Below are positions 25,101-37,868 of a stretch of 64,000 bases of DNA, one piece after another. The DNA lies in NCBI GenBank assembly GCA_965153455.1, contig OZ234495.1:24858875-24922874 (forward strand), in the 5' to 3' direction. Source of the DNA: Sphagnum compactum. Lineage: Eukaryota > Bryophyta > Sphagnopsida > Sphagnales. Both the position numbers and the translations under genes were made by a program. Positions within the stretch are counted from its first letter, which is position 1. The number at the start of each line of letters is the position of its first letter. The notes under the pieces were generated by a model, which worked only from the letters and a program-made list of their open reading frames with translations, did not search any database and was not told where the DNA came from.

Positions 25101-26660
25101 ATCTGCAAACATCCTCAACAACAACAGCCCCATTTTTACTCCAACTATTGAGTACTATACTAAAACTTGGGACATGGTGCCAACTTTGTAATGTGGGGGA
25201 AGACACAAAGACAGTTTGAAGCTCAAGCATTCACTCAAATCAATTTGTCATGTGAGATCCTACAAACCAAGTGTCAGATCCTTCCATGTACACCATCTAG
25301 TTTCAACTTCAATGATCACCGAACAATAGACAAAGCATACTTAATTCTCAACACCTGAAGAAGAAAGATAATGCTTCTTCTCACTCACCCCAAGACAAAA
25401 ACAAAAACAAAAACCAGGAATTAATTCGACAAAGAAGGAAAGAAACAAAATGGGTTCAGAGTCTTTCAAGAGCAGGAGCAAGCAAGCTTTCTTTTCTTTC
25501 ACTTACCAATCTCTTCTTCCTTGCAATGTGCCAAATTCGCCAGCACAAGGACTCCATTCGGAGACTCCTCTCCTGTGAACTTCGCACAGATGAGGCCTGT
25601 GAAAAATGCCAGCAAATTGTCAGAAGATTCAATAACACCTTGCTTACTTGCTTGCCCACAGGATTGTGCAACTGGAAGTAGGAAAGTCCAGAATTTCTTT
25701 CAAGCATGACCAAAAAAACCAGAGAGAAAAATAAAAATAGAAGGGGAGAACCAAAAAAGCATAAATGTCCATAATCCATCCATTGGATATCATACAACAT
25801 CATGGCCCCTGCATTGCAATGCCAGAGAAAGATGAGGCCCTGTTTAAGCTTGCTCATCACTCTCACCCATCATCAATCAAGCTTTTCCCTGAATTATTAC
25901 TCAAGAAAGTAACCTGCATCCTGCAAAGTTAAATCTCGATACCCAATTGTGACTCTCTCAACTTCATTCCAGAAATTGCAAAACACAATTTTCAAGTTGA
26001 ACTCATCCCAAGTCAGTCCACACAGAAGAAAATCCAAGCAATTGTGCAGCAGCCACAGACTTCCCTAATTCATTTTTTGCCTAGAGAATTCAGCAGTTTC
26101 CAAATCCCCCTTTGCAACACCCATCCTTGTACACATACCCATGCTAGTTCAAATCTGTGAAATTGAGCCAATTGATTTCAGTGTGTACTGTTTTACAGAG
26201 AAGAAATTTGCCTGGCCACTGAAGAAGAAGAAGATGAGAAACAGAAGGAAAGAGGTAAGTCACCCATCATGAAATCCATCTCCCCTACACATGAATTTCA
26301 TTCATGTGACTTTTGCAGCAATTTTTTTCTTTTTTCTTTTGCATCATGGGGGCCTTCCCATTTGCATCCAAGAAGGAGAGAACGAGAAGAGAGAGGAAGA
26401 AGAAAAGGTAGCATAGAAGAAAGGCAAAGTGTGGAAGGGCAAACAGCAACAACAACAAAAACAACAATTGTTGCAACAACCTTGATCCAAGTCCTGTAGA
26501 GTGAGGACTCATCAAAGCCAGTGACTTCATCTACAAAGTACTTGGCAGCTTTGAAGCTATCTTTCTCCCCAACAGATTGTCTCCTGCTGTCGTTGATCCT
26601 CTCCCCAGTGTCCAGTATGGCTTCCAAGTAGCCATAAATCCACTCATTCCCTGCTGCCAT
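19105..26660 (-). CDS. SPS: Sucrose-phosphate synthase, 14 exons, 1089 aa
   Basis: It makes sucrose-6-phosphate from UDP-glucose and fructose-6-phosphate in the cytosol. Minus-strand exons in order: 26660-26481, 25596-25507, 25102-24840, 24227-24164, 23879-23674, 23454-22968, 22741-22592, 22380-22249, 21998-21822, 21647-21594, 21308-21246, 20829-19819, 19677-19550, 19369-19105. All junctions are GT-AG and in phase. Residues 1-90 hold [20 protein letters not shown] and the [12 protein letters not shown] block. The GT4 domain (about 171-640) has [29 protein letters not shown] (near 315), RPDPKKN and the E593-x7-E601 motif ([17 protein letters not shown]). A linker leads to an SPP-like C-terminal domain (about 775-1040, [12 protein letters not shown]...[19 protein letters not shown]). 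Ser420 in [14 protein letters not shown] matches the spinach Ser424 region. The usual RISSVD (Ser158) site is not recognisable between residues 120 and 170. Confidence 0.97.
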
Positions 26661-27130
26661 GATGATGATCCCTGCACTGCAACTGCAACCCACAAAACAA
26701 ACAACCCAACACCACAACACAACACAAACAAATAACACAATCCAACAAACACCACAACAACCCACCACCACCCCCTCTCTTCCTCTTCCTCTTCCTCTTC
26801 CCCCCCTCACCAAGCCTTCTTCACAAGACAACAATCTTTCCCCCAAAATTGCACAAAAGCAAGACAATCTTTTTTGCCCAAAATTGCCCAAAAGCAAGAC
26901 AATCTTTTTTGCCCAAAATTGCACATAAACAAGACAATCCTTTTTCCCCAAAGCTGCACAAAACAAACAACCTTTTCCCCGAATTTTATGTGATGTCCAG
27001 CACCCACTCACTCACCCACACAAACACCCAATTCACTCAATCCTTCTTCTTCACCCACACACACCCATTTTCTGGGTTGTACTTAGTTTTGTACACCACA
27101 GAGTTGTTGGTGCTGTATGTATATAAGCAA
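26661..27130 (-). promoter_or_regulatory. SPS 5' leader and core promoter
   Basis: On the minus strand a TATA-like TTATATAC lies at 27,117-27,124, so transcription would start near 27,085 and give a leader of about 430 nt. The leader holds a 35-bp tandem repeat (listed separately) and a (GGT/GTT)-rich stretch. Upstream (27,131-27,260) is GA-rich on the coding strand. The start site is inferred. Confidence 0.4.
26824..26975. repeat. 35-bp tandem repeat in the SPS leader, four units
   Basis: The unit AAGACAATCTTTTTTGCCC + AAAATTGCACAAAAGC (plus-strand reading) recurs at 26,861, 26,896 and 26,931, with a diverged first copy near 26,824. On the SPS strand it alternates a GGGCAA core with poly-A. 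Confidence 0.75.
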
Positions 27131-27134
27131 GCTT

Positions 27135-27260
27135 CCTTTTTTCCTCTTCTCTCTCTCTCTCTTTCTCATGCCTCTCTCTCTCCCCCCCTCTCTCTCTCTC
27201 TCTGCACAACCCACCTCCTCCTCTCCCCTTCCATTCCCTTCCCCTCCCTTGTGAATTTTG
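27135..27260. repeat. CT-rich microsatellite tract
   Basis: (TC)n and CCTCTC-type runs lie upstream of the SPS promoter. In plus orientation the tract is nearly pure pyrimidine from 27,134 to 27,255. Confidence 0.75.
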
Positions 27261-27539
27261 CCACCCTTCCAAACTAAAATCTAGTTTTTACTACTGTAGC
27301 ATAATATTGTAGGTAGGTAGCTAGGCTCTCCTCTGAATTTCTTCCCAAGCATACAAAGCAAAAAGGTACGTGCTTGTACCGCATTCTAGGGCAGGAATTG
27401 GGTGGGTTGGTAGCCCACCAGGTGTCAAGCAGAAGGAGGTTCATTCCCCACCCAGACAGATCCAGCAGCAACTTGTGGAATATTCCAAGCTGCTTGTGGT
27501 GGTTTCTTCTTTCTTTCTTTCTTCCAGTGAAAGAAATTG

Positions 27540-27850
27540 GGCAGTTCTTCACTCTTGTGAAGAACCTCCAGTTCCGATTCTAAAAGAGAAATTGGAATGG
27601 CTCTGGTTCCAGTTCCACACACAATGAAATTGCCAATCCTGGCTCGGGTTCTGGAGAAAAAGAAATTCCAGTTTCCATTCTGGTTCCAGTTCTGATTCCA
27701 ATTCCACACACGGATGACTGGATCCGAGAACCCAGTTCCAGATCTGATTCTTAAAAGAATCTGATTCCAGTTCCAGTTCCAAAACTGGTTTGAAAAATCA
27801 GAACCAGTTCTGGTTTTTGGTTAAAACCCAAACTAGAAACCAATCATGAA
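27540..27850. repeat. GGTTCCAGTTCC-type degenerate tandem repeat
   Basis: About 300 bp is built of 6- to 12-bp variants of GGTTCCAGTTCC / TCTGATTCCAGTTCC / GGTTCTGGTTC. Such arrays often form internal or subterminal parts of plant DNA transposons. No termini were found. Confidence 0.6.
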
Positions 27851-30800
27851 TGCAGTTCTAAGTTCTAACTCACCAAACCAGGTACCCATCAACCAACATT
27901 CGTTTCTTCTTCCAGTTTGGGTCATTTTCTTCTCTTCCTCCTCTTCCACCATTTCTTCATCCTCTTCTTTGCAAATGACTTGGGAACACTCTTTTCCATC
28001 TTCTTTTATCCCCTATAAATTTGAACTCCCCTTTTAAATTTTTGGTGTGCCGATCATTTTCAATTGCTTGCTGGATGATGGTAATCATTTCAAATTTCAT
28101 GAGGAAACAAAAACATGTCTACTTTTTTCCAAGAACCCTCTTTCTTTTCAAGAACCTTTCTTCTTCTTCTTCATCATACCCTATTTGTGACTATGGTGAA
28201 CACTCCTCTTCATCATCAGCTTCTTTTTTTTTTCATAATGGTGAAACACTTTTGTTTATCGTCTTCTTCATTACTTCACAATGGTGTACAACTTTCTTCT
28301 TCATCATCATGTTCTTTTCTTGACATGATGAAGGCTCTTCTTCTTCATTGTCATCTTTTTTGGACACCCTCCCTTTGTTATCATCATCTTCTTCCTTTGC
28401 TTGAAAATGGTGGACACCCAAGTTTGGTTTGTTCAAGTTGTTTCTATTGATTTGCACATGAAATTAGTTGGAAATGCACCCATTGTCAATTATGACTTTC
28501 TTCAAGTATAGTCTTATGCAAAGCAAAGGTCAAAGAAAAAAAAATGTGATGGATAAAATAAGTTTTATTGTTATCATGACGTGGTGTTATCTATGTAATG
28601 TTGTTGGGAAGATGATATGGAAGCATGGTCTTCCCATTGTGCATGTAAAAGTATCGTCATCTATAACAAACACTTGAAACCAAAAAAAACATATTTGTTG
28701 GATTCAATTATTTACATAATCTAGAAGAATAAGAAGGGGCGAAAGGGGAGGAGATAAGTAAACCTCATTCTAAATCTATCTTTCCAAAAGCAATAGTAAT
28801 GCTAGTAAAATGTTTGGGGTTATGATGGGCTTTGGATGTAAGAACCTAGACATAACAACAAACACATGGAAAGACTATGTTGTATAAGAATTGTATGGCT
28901 ATTGTTGATATTTGGTTGATGTAAACATTTACAAATGTGCCTTAATTTGGTGGTGCACATAAGAACATTTAACAATTGTTGTGTTGGCAAGATAAATCCT
29001 AGACATCCTAGCTAGCTAAGTTGAAACATAATGATTCTTTTCAATTGTTAGAATTCTCTCAACATTTCACAAACATCATTTTAAAACCAAAATAATTCGA
29101 CAAGTTGATTTTTATTAACAAGAATTAATTATTTGACCAATAAATTAGGTGCACCAAGTTTAGCAATTTATTGGGTGTGGGTGAAAGAGTTGTAGGGAGG
29201 ATGAAAGTGTTGTTGTTTGGTTGGTATTTTATGGTATATCATCAAGCTAATAGTTTGCAAGTGTCCTATTCTTTAACACCACTTCAAAACCTTGTGTTTC
29301 TTCTTTAGTTTCAATGATAAATCTCAAATTACATATACTTTACATGTATGTGTATACATATATATACATGGGTGCACCTATATATGTGAGCACTTAAGCA
29401 AGATTGATTAGTTAGGTAATGGATTCACATGTTTGGGACCCATGTGATTTGATTGTATGTGATACAAGCATCCTTTATCATCATTGCAAGCTCCTCCGCC
29501 CCCCTTAAGTTTTTCTAATCAATATGTGTGGGGTTCAATAGTGGCCAATTTAGGCTACCGTAGTAATAGTAGCCTAGCAAGTTCAGCACTTTGATGCCAA
29601 ATATTTTATTTTCTCTTAAGATTCGGTCATAACATTAAAATTTTATATTAAGTTGTACTTTTAATACGTGTGAAAATACACCTCAATAACAATTTCTCAA
29701 AAGTCCTCAACTTTTTTATTTCTCCTAATTATTTATTTAGTGTCGAACCTACTAGTAGGTTACTACGGTATTGTCTAGTCTAGTCTTGGGCCCTCTTGAG
29801 CCCCATCGGAAACTATTCAAAATATTAATTTCTGCGTTATGTTGGTATCTGTGAACTTCGTCTTTAGAACATGTGTGTCTCAATATGCTCCGCATACCAT
29901 GGTTTCAGAACATGGTGAATATTTCATTAGAATTTTTTTCATCCATCCGGGATACATGTAGGAGATATTCTAGGTTTTGGCCACAAGTGAGAGTATTTTT
30001 GTGGGCTGAAAAGGGGGGGGGGGCAAAAAAGGGAAATCTGGGTGATGAAAAACTTCATAACAGATTCCAAAGTTTCCGTCCCATTGTACATGGAAATGGA
30101 TGGAAAGAAAGAATTTTTTTCTTTTAAATGCTCAATAAATATGTGAGTTTTTTTTTTTCCCCCTTTTTTGCAATTTTCTGATATGAAAGGGTTGGCAAAT
30201 ATACCCATTACTTCCTTGTTGCAGTAAAGGAAGTGGAAAATTTAATTAGTATAATTTATTTTACTTTTTCATTTTTCACAAAAGCCTGTGTGAATAGGCT
30301 GAATATGAAAAAATAGTATAAGTAAGTGGGATGTACTAATGGTGGCAACCAAAAAAAAACCATCAACAACAAAAACTTGGAGACTTAAAAAAAAGCACCA
30401 TGTTTGCCCTAATTTTCAAATTAAAAAAAGTTCATCTAGGTTTTGTGGTGCCTTACCCAAAACACCAAAATCCTATAGTGACTTAATCCCTGGTGAATTT
30501 AGGGTAAAAAACACACACACACACACACAACACTTTTGGTGCTTTTGTAGGTAGCTCATTGTGAGGTAGGGAGGTAGGAGTGTAGGGCTTCCTTAATGGC
30601 AGGTAGAACCAGAGGTAGGAATTAGTTAGTGTTTCCAGCCAACCCTCCTTTTTTGTTTGTCTTTCTCATTGCTTTTCAATTTGCTTTTTTGGTTTGGCCT
30701 TTTGCATAGCCCTTCTTCTTCCTTCAATTGTTCATGATTACACCTAGTGGCCAAGGAGAGTCACATATTCCCCAATTGGATGATAAGGTCTCCAGGTTCA

Positions 30801-32240
30801 ATCTCCTTGGTCTAAAGGGTGGGAGAAGGGGGGGGGTACTTGCCACTCAGATGGATTGTGCATGACCCATTTGCATGGCACACCCACCCACCATAAAAGT
30901 TGCATTGTAACCAAATTATGCTTCTTATACAAAATGATGCAATTTTAAGAAACTTTTTAGTGTATTTGGAGGGCACCTTCTAGGCATAAGATTCCTCTCT
31001 CTCTCTCTCTCTTAAAGAGTAAGCATAATATCTTTCATTTTTTCGAGGAGGTGTTAGATCCATCCCACTCTTAAAGAAGGAGTAGGAAAAAGAAACCTCA
31101 ACTTCTTATGTCTCATGATTTACATATGTTTAGGTGTTTGTGATAACCTTCACATTGAGCTTTACCATTTGTAAAGCTCAAGAGTGTGGGATGTGGGATG
31201 CTCCTTAGATGCAAGGGATGCTCCTTGCTCCTTAGGCTCAACTTTGCTATCACCTTGTCCTAGGCCCCTTATTTCCGGGAATACCCTCTCCTTGGGGGCA
31301 TTATCTTGCACATAACCCACCATTTATGAGATTTTGAGGACACAAAGCATCCTCATTGGATCTAGGCAACTTGTTATGAAGGGTTACCCATGACCCTCTT
31401 GCTTAGGGTTTGTAAACAGATGAGATCAATAACCTACACTTGATGAGGTCTCAATATCCCAAATTGCCAATCCATGAAAGGTATCAATGACCTTTTGCTA
31501 ATTATCTAGTCCTTGTTGAGCTCTCCTTGATGCTTTGAGGCGGAGATAACTTTATAAGTAACTTAGATTGGGTTAACATTGTTGATTATCATTCTTGCTA
31601 CGACGAGCAAATTGTGATTTTATCCTCTTTCCTACGGGACGTGGTGCAAAGCAAATTGCATTTCAGGTCAAGATTTATCAAGATGAGCATCTTCCTTCTT
31701 TTGTTGATGTGCTTGATAGAAAGTAGATGGAACAACCTCTATATAAGCAAACCAACCACGTGTGCGTTGCATATTGTCTCATGCAACACCTTTTCACATA
31801 CAACATGGTCATGGGGATCTTTACGATACCAGGTAGTATTTATCATGTGATGCTTCAACAACAACTGAGCTATCAAATGAAATCAAGCTGATTGATGTGC
31901 TTAGGAAAATCAAGCTGCTGATTGAATAAAATCACCAAACAGATAAGTTCTAAAAAATTCAGCATTTTTCCAAAAATAATTTAATTACCACCAACCTTAG
32001 AAGGTACCATGATGATAGGAAAAAAATTAGGTTGAATGAAGAATGAAGACCATCAATCAAATTTGCTTACTTTGCAGATACACAATCTTTGAGGGTGAAA
32101 CAAGAGCCCAAAAACATGATTACTTTGCTGATAACTCTATTTACGTATTGGGTTTTTTTGCTTTTCTTTAAAGACACTGAAAAGGGCTGGCTGGGTTTTC
32201 TTATCATGCTTACCAGATGTGGGAATCCTCTCATTTGGGA
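27851..32240. other. Spacer with simple repeats, no gene supported
   Basis: 27,900-28,450 is rich in TTCTTC/CATCAT trinucleotides and produces spurious Ser/Phe-rich ORFs. Runs of G (30,008-30,016), (AC)n (30,511-30,528) and (TC)n (30,992-31,011) occur. I see no recognisable protein or RNA gene on either strand. Confidence 0.45.
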
Positions 32241-32741
32241 TGCACATCTTCTAAAAGAGGTGATGTAATCAGATCACTTCCTAGAATCAATTGAAAGCCA
32301 AACCAATCACTTTTGGTCGCCACCCTCATCTTTCCTTCCTTCCGGAGCAGCTTTGGAGTCCACATGGCCCTCTGACTGCCAAAAGAATCTTCCGTGAACA
32401 CTGGGTGGGAGGGGGGACTAGGCAACTGGAAGGAAGAAAGGGGACCCACACAATATCCTTGAGGAATAATACTCATATATCTGCAAAACTTCCACCACCC
32501 ATATTTATGATCCTTGCATGCCCCCCAACTACAACCCAAAACCAAACCCCGAACAAATTTTTCTTAAAAAACCCTAAATAGGGTAATTTACACCTATCAT
32601 CAAACACACCCCATCAGCAAATGCTTGAATAGTTTAGAGAAGAGCCCATGACCAAATGGCCAAGCCCTTTTACCGAACATAAGGTGAGACAAAATGCCCT
32701 TTAGCAATTTAAGGCATTTCAACCTAGTTGAGAGTTAGTAA

Positions 32742-32792
32742 TTTAGGGTTTAGGGTTTAGGGGGTTTAGGGTTTAGGGTTCAGGGTTAAGGT
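32742..32792 (+). repeat. Interstitial telomere-like tract (TTTAGGG)n
   Basis: About seven units of TTTAGGG, with variants GGTTTAGGG, TTCAGGG and TTAAGG, lie between non-repetitive flanks. TTTAGGG is the plant telomere unit. Confidence 0.85.
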
Positions 32793-32799
32793 TGTTGAG

Positions 32800-33880
32800 T
32801 ACTCCATATGCTTTTATAACTTGAGGTTCAAGATTACTCCAAGCAACTCGTGTATGCAAAGACTCAAAGATTTCTCGGTGGTACGCTCTCCATTACAAGA
32901 GGAAGTTGAATTTCAGACACAAGAGTGAAGAGGAAAAATGGTTGACTTAGGTTGATCATTCCTTACTTCTTCTTACCCACATGGATTTCCATGTGGAAGG
33001 AAAGTTAGGAAGTCATCTTTGCTACTGAATTTGGAATGAAGTATTATTTAAACAGTTCTAAATTTTTGTATCTATGGCCATCAAGTCCTAATGCAATCAA
33101 AGACGAGAAGAAAATCAAGCCATGGCAGGTGTCAACTGAAAGATGGAGAGATGGAATGACCCAATCACGGGGTGATAGATGGCCGAGCATAAGCAATGCC
33201 AGGTGCAAAAGTCCACCCTTAAAAAAACCCATGAAGTTAACCTAGTTGCTGTTGTTGCTTGTTTGGAAGAACAACAACAAGAAGAGGCGCTTTTGAAGAT
33301 GGGGTGATTGATGATGATGATGGTTTACTCAGAGCTCCACCACATTCGGAGTTTCACCTGGTGCTGCTAATAACAGAAACCCAATTTGTTGGGCCTTGTC
33401 CCCACAGGGACAGAGACTATCTTCCTCGCATTGGGTCCAAAAGCTTTTGGAAGTTTTACGTTATTAGAACTAATTTCAGATTAGGGGAACCAGTTTTTCT
33501 TTAATGAAAGTGTTTAGATTGTTTAGTTAAGATTGGAATGGAATTTTTTGGAGTTTGGAGTGTGGACACACAGCAGATAGATGTACAAACATCTTATCTA
33601 ATGGCAGGCCCACCGTGTTTGTGATGATGCCTTTGTTGTTTTCCTCTCTTTTTGTCAGGGGAGAGAGAGAGATAACAATTGATTATGATGCTCATTCTTA
33701 TATCAATATACTAAGTCCGAAATTTTTGTGACTCTGTCAACACCCAACACTGAATGGACCTCAATACTTTGTCTGCCATAAATTGGGATGTGCTGGTGTA
33801 GTTGTTGAAGTAGAGCATAAGTTAAAATTTTAAAGACTTGCAGGAGTGGGGAGGTGTGGGTGGTGGTGGGGCTTGGCATC
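32800..33880. other. Spacer, mixed composition
   Basis: There are short ORFs at 33,036-33,504 without recognisable domains. A GA run lies at 33,660-33,672. Nothing here is supported as a gene. Confidence 0.4.
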
Positions 33881-33887
33881 TAAAGTA

Positions 33888-33940
33888 TATGCTTTGCTTT
33901 GCTTTGCTTTTGCTTTGCTTTTGCTTTTGCTTTGCTAAGC
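33888..33940 (+). repeat. (TTTGC)n / (TTTTGC)n microsatellite
   Basis: About ten alternating units of CTTTG and CTTTTG. Confidence 0.85.
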
Positions 33941-35096
33941 TTTGGTATTGCAACATTCTTGTGAAAAAACTTTGATACCAGAGATTCTCCATCCCTCAAA
34001 TGTCAGCCAGCAAAACCAACATATAAAATAAAAAGCTTTTATTTGGCCTCTGCTTAATTGTCACTGACAGAATGCATGCATGAGGAGGATGTAAGTTATG
34101 AGTCTTCAATTTGGTCCCACATTTTGAGGAATGTTCATCAGGTGTTAGTGTGAAGTCACTTTGCAGGAACTTCTTCAAAGGAACATAAACAAAAATACAA
34201 AAGTGAAAAAGAAACACTTTATTTTTATTATACAAAATAATAATAAAAACAAAAAACACATACAAATAAAAAATAAAAAAGATAAAAGTTTTGAAAAAAA
34301 ACTAAAACATGAACCAAACATTGTTGAAATAACACACCTGCGCATTAGGCACAGGGTTCCAATGCGTAACCAACCTGTCCAGAATGTTCAATGGGAGGAG
34401 GGAACCAAACCCAACCCAATTGTTATTATACGTATAAAACTGTTTGCAAGTTTGAAGTTTGAGCTTGCAAATGTACGTGTTCTTGAGGTCTTTTATTTGT
34501 GTATGGTAAGTGCTTGTTACCCGATGTAAAGCATTACAATTTTTTTAATTTATTTATACATTATTTGTTTATTTTTCCCATGATACCCAGTGGTGCCATT
34601 TAACAAGATTTTAATTTTTTTAATGAATTTTTTTTTTCAACTGGGTATCTTGCATTTCAAAATGCCCTGCCCTTTGCTGAGCAGAAATTCCATTGGATGA
34701 GGTGCCCACCAGATACATTACTAATTTTCTGCCAGTGCTTTACTCGAAGAAATTCATGGAACATTTCGTATCAATTTAACCATTGCTCATTTGAACTTGC
34801 CGTAGGTTGTATTTTGAACAATGAGTTCATTTTTTTGATAATTTTATGGAACATTTTCATTTTGAATTGTTGCTGGTTTGAAGTTTGAACTTGCCATAAG
34901 AGACACACACACCCATTAGCCTACACCATGAGCTGGTTGTTTATGTCTTTTCAAAGTAAGTACCCATGCTTTTCTTTTCTAGGTAAGGAGAATTCCAAAA
35001 GAGGCACTCTCAGTACAAATTTTGTGTCCTAAAGCTTGTCTCCAACAATTGGGCTTGCAATCTGGTTGAATGCACAGCTACAAAATGGATTTGGCC

Positions 35097-35196
35097 ATGG
35101 ATCTCTAATATGGATTCACAATTTCTTTTGGTATGGAGATTTGGTGATGGATCTCTAATATGGATTCACAATTTCTTTGGGTATGGAGATTTGGTG
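35097..35196. repeat. 50-bp tandem duplication
   Basis: Two adjacent copies start at 35,097 and 35,147 (ATGGATCTCTAATATGGATT...). They differ at about one base, so the duplication is recent. Confidence 0.9.
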
Positions 35197-36289
35197 GTTC
35201 TTAGTATTTGTGTTGATATCAAAAGCAAAAGTTAAGCAATACATTTGCATTTTTCTTTCTACAAATGTGTGGGAGGTGCTCATTTTGAATGAATCCCAGA
35301 TCCCCAAGTGTGGCATCCATTCCCCTTACTCAATATAAAATCGGTGAATAGTACCACATGTTGAAATCAACTTCATTGATTGAGAAGCATACATATTGTG
35401 CTTTTGTTCACCAAGATGACTTGACAAAAGAAGGTTACATGTGGAAAAGATATCACATGTTCCACCAAAAGAGTTACCTATCGTGGAATATTCCATGGAA
35501 TTGTAACGGGGATGGTGTTGGGGGGGGGGGGTTAAACCAATGTTGTTCGGATATTGTATCTCAATGTGGGGGTGAATTTTCAAAATATATATGTATTGGG
35601 TCAAGGTATATTGGCTTCAAAACTTTTCCAAACATGGTACATGTAAAGGCATATAAGCTTGGAAAAGTATTTAGTCCAACTTAGGATATAAATCCAACTT
35701 AGTAACATTTACCTTGTATTTATCATGAGAATTTAAATGGGTAAATGTTACGTAAATAATAATATACATAACATTGATACAATTATGGCACATTGACTTG
35801 TGAAGAAAGATTGCATAAATTGGAATTGCAAATGTGAAATTTAAAATGTCTTACAATTGAAATCAACAAAAATAAAATGAACCAATCAACGTCTTTGATA
35901 ATAGGTTCAAAGCATTCTTATAGTGGCATAAGGGATCAGAATTCTAAACTCCTTCCAAGAGCATGTTGTAATGATCTTATCAAGGTAATTCGGATAATGA
36001 AATGAAAAAAAATTAGTGATCACAATTTTGAACAAATTCATCATAACAAGCGTGTGACAAAATATGCTAAAAGATGATTTTGGCACATACCCAAAACAAT
36101 TACCTTCCATCAAATGTATACTAGTTGGGTAGGGTAAAAAGTTAAAACCTGCTCTTTACCAACCAAGTAAGGTAGGCCAAATGAGGCAAACCAGGCAAAT
36201 GAATTAGGCATTTAACTTGATATTTACCTATGGGTGAAGCATGGTAAAAAATTAATCCACCCAACACCAATTTGGACTTTAGAAGGTTG

Positions 36290-37260
36290 TTTTTAGGGTA
36301 GGACTGTTATATAGGTTGTACTCGGATATCAAGCTGGGTATTAGTATGAGTATGAAAATACCCGACCAATCGGGTATGGTTTATTCATCATACTATGGTT
36401 GAGAGCATATTGTCATGGTATGTTAAAATTGGATATTTTAACTCATATTAAATCCTACTAATAACAACATTTTAGATACCTTGATCTATATTCATACACT
36501 GTTATTTATGAGCATCAATGCCATGGTATGAATAGCAAAAAAATTTAGGGTGTAAGGTGTGAGTTGTAAACTGGAAGCTATAATGTTCTTCAACATGGCG
36601 CGAAACTATTGCATTATAGCTCAGGGCAACTCTTCAATGTTGGCAACCTCTGCCTATGATCAATGATAGATTAACAATGAATATAAGAACTCTTTCTATG
36701 AAAATTTTCATAATATTTTTTTGTTAGTTATTGTATATGAATTATCAAATGATGGTTTTTTTTTTCAACTTGGATCTACATGTGTAGATGAATTTTATTA
36801 AGTTTATGCCTTTTATAACATTAACAATATTAATTTTAAAAATTCCAACTTCGTAGCTTTAACCTTTGATCAATGACACATTTGTGATGATTTTGGGACA
36901 TCTACAAATCAATTTTGTAGTGACCAATGTTTTGTTGGTTTTTTTAAAATGGTTCATCAAGGATTTTTTTTCCTTTGAACTTCTGCCAAAAGTTGCATTT
37001 TTTTGTGGCATCACACATTAAATCAACATATTCATATTGATACGATGTACCACTCTAATATCACACATTTCAATACCATGATATTCATACCATTGTGTGA
37101 AAATTGTAAACTTTGTACATATTGATACCACATGGTATGAGTTTTCATATTTTTGTCCCAATACCCATATTGCCATGGTATACAAATTTCAAAAAAAAGT
37201 CAAATACATGTACCAAATGGGTATGTTAAAAATCCAATACTAGTCCAACACTGGTTGTTT
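36290..37260. repeat. TGGTAT/ATACCA-rich diffuse repeat region
   Basis: There are many scattered, inverted and direct GGTAT / ATACC / CATGGTAT motifs (for example CCATGGTATGAA near 36,511, ATACCATGATATTCATACCA near 37,075 and GCCATGGTATAC near 37,171). No coding content or termini were seen. It is similar in style to 43,070-43,400. Confidence 0.4.
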
Positions 37261-37868
37261 TCAAAATAATACCCTTCTATCATTAGGGTAGGTTGGTTAA
37301 TTAAAATTTCCATCAACAGGCACACGTCATATGGAGTTAAAGTTCAATCTCTTGGGCTAGGATCAAGGTACAAGTTTAAGATTTGGGTACCTATTACGTG
37401 AGCCACACCCAAGAATGAACTCATAACATGACCTCCAAATCTTACATTATGAAAATCACCTAAATTTTAGGTCATAACACCTCATTATTTAAGTATATAA
37501 CATGCCTAATATTATTCATTACCACACTAGGTGTATGTGCCCAATTTAATGGGAAAGGCCCATTCATAAATTTACCACCCTTGTTTATTCTCACATTGCC
37601 CATGGAGGTTGTAATTTCATGCCTTCACATGATTCCAACTTGTTAAAAGGAGGTCCATGCGAATTTCATTCCTCAATGTTGCCATCATCTTTGTCCAATC
37701 CTTAACTTTTGGCATTGCCATAACATGAAAAGATATATTCAAGAGTGAAGTTCACCTTTATTGGCATCATATCATTGCAAGTATTGCAATTAGGAGAATT
37801 ATTCTTGGCTATTCCTTATCAATTTTAAAATATTAATTAAACTATACACCTTATCTTAACTTGTTGGA

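Noticed and set aside
26298-27011. 237-codon minus-strand ORF including the SPS start
   Set aside because: The part upstream of the SPS ATG is low-complexity translation of the 35-bp repeats, and the part after LYRTWIKV runs into intron 1.
27900-28450. Ser/Phe-rich ORFs on both strands
   Set aside because: Products of TTCTTC/CATCAT simple repeats in several frames; no protein features.
32742-32792. Chromosome end
   Set aside because: The TTTAGGG tract is only about 50 bp, degenerate and flanked by normal sequence, so it is interstitial.
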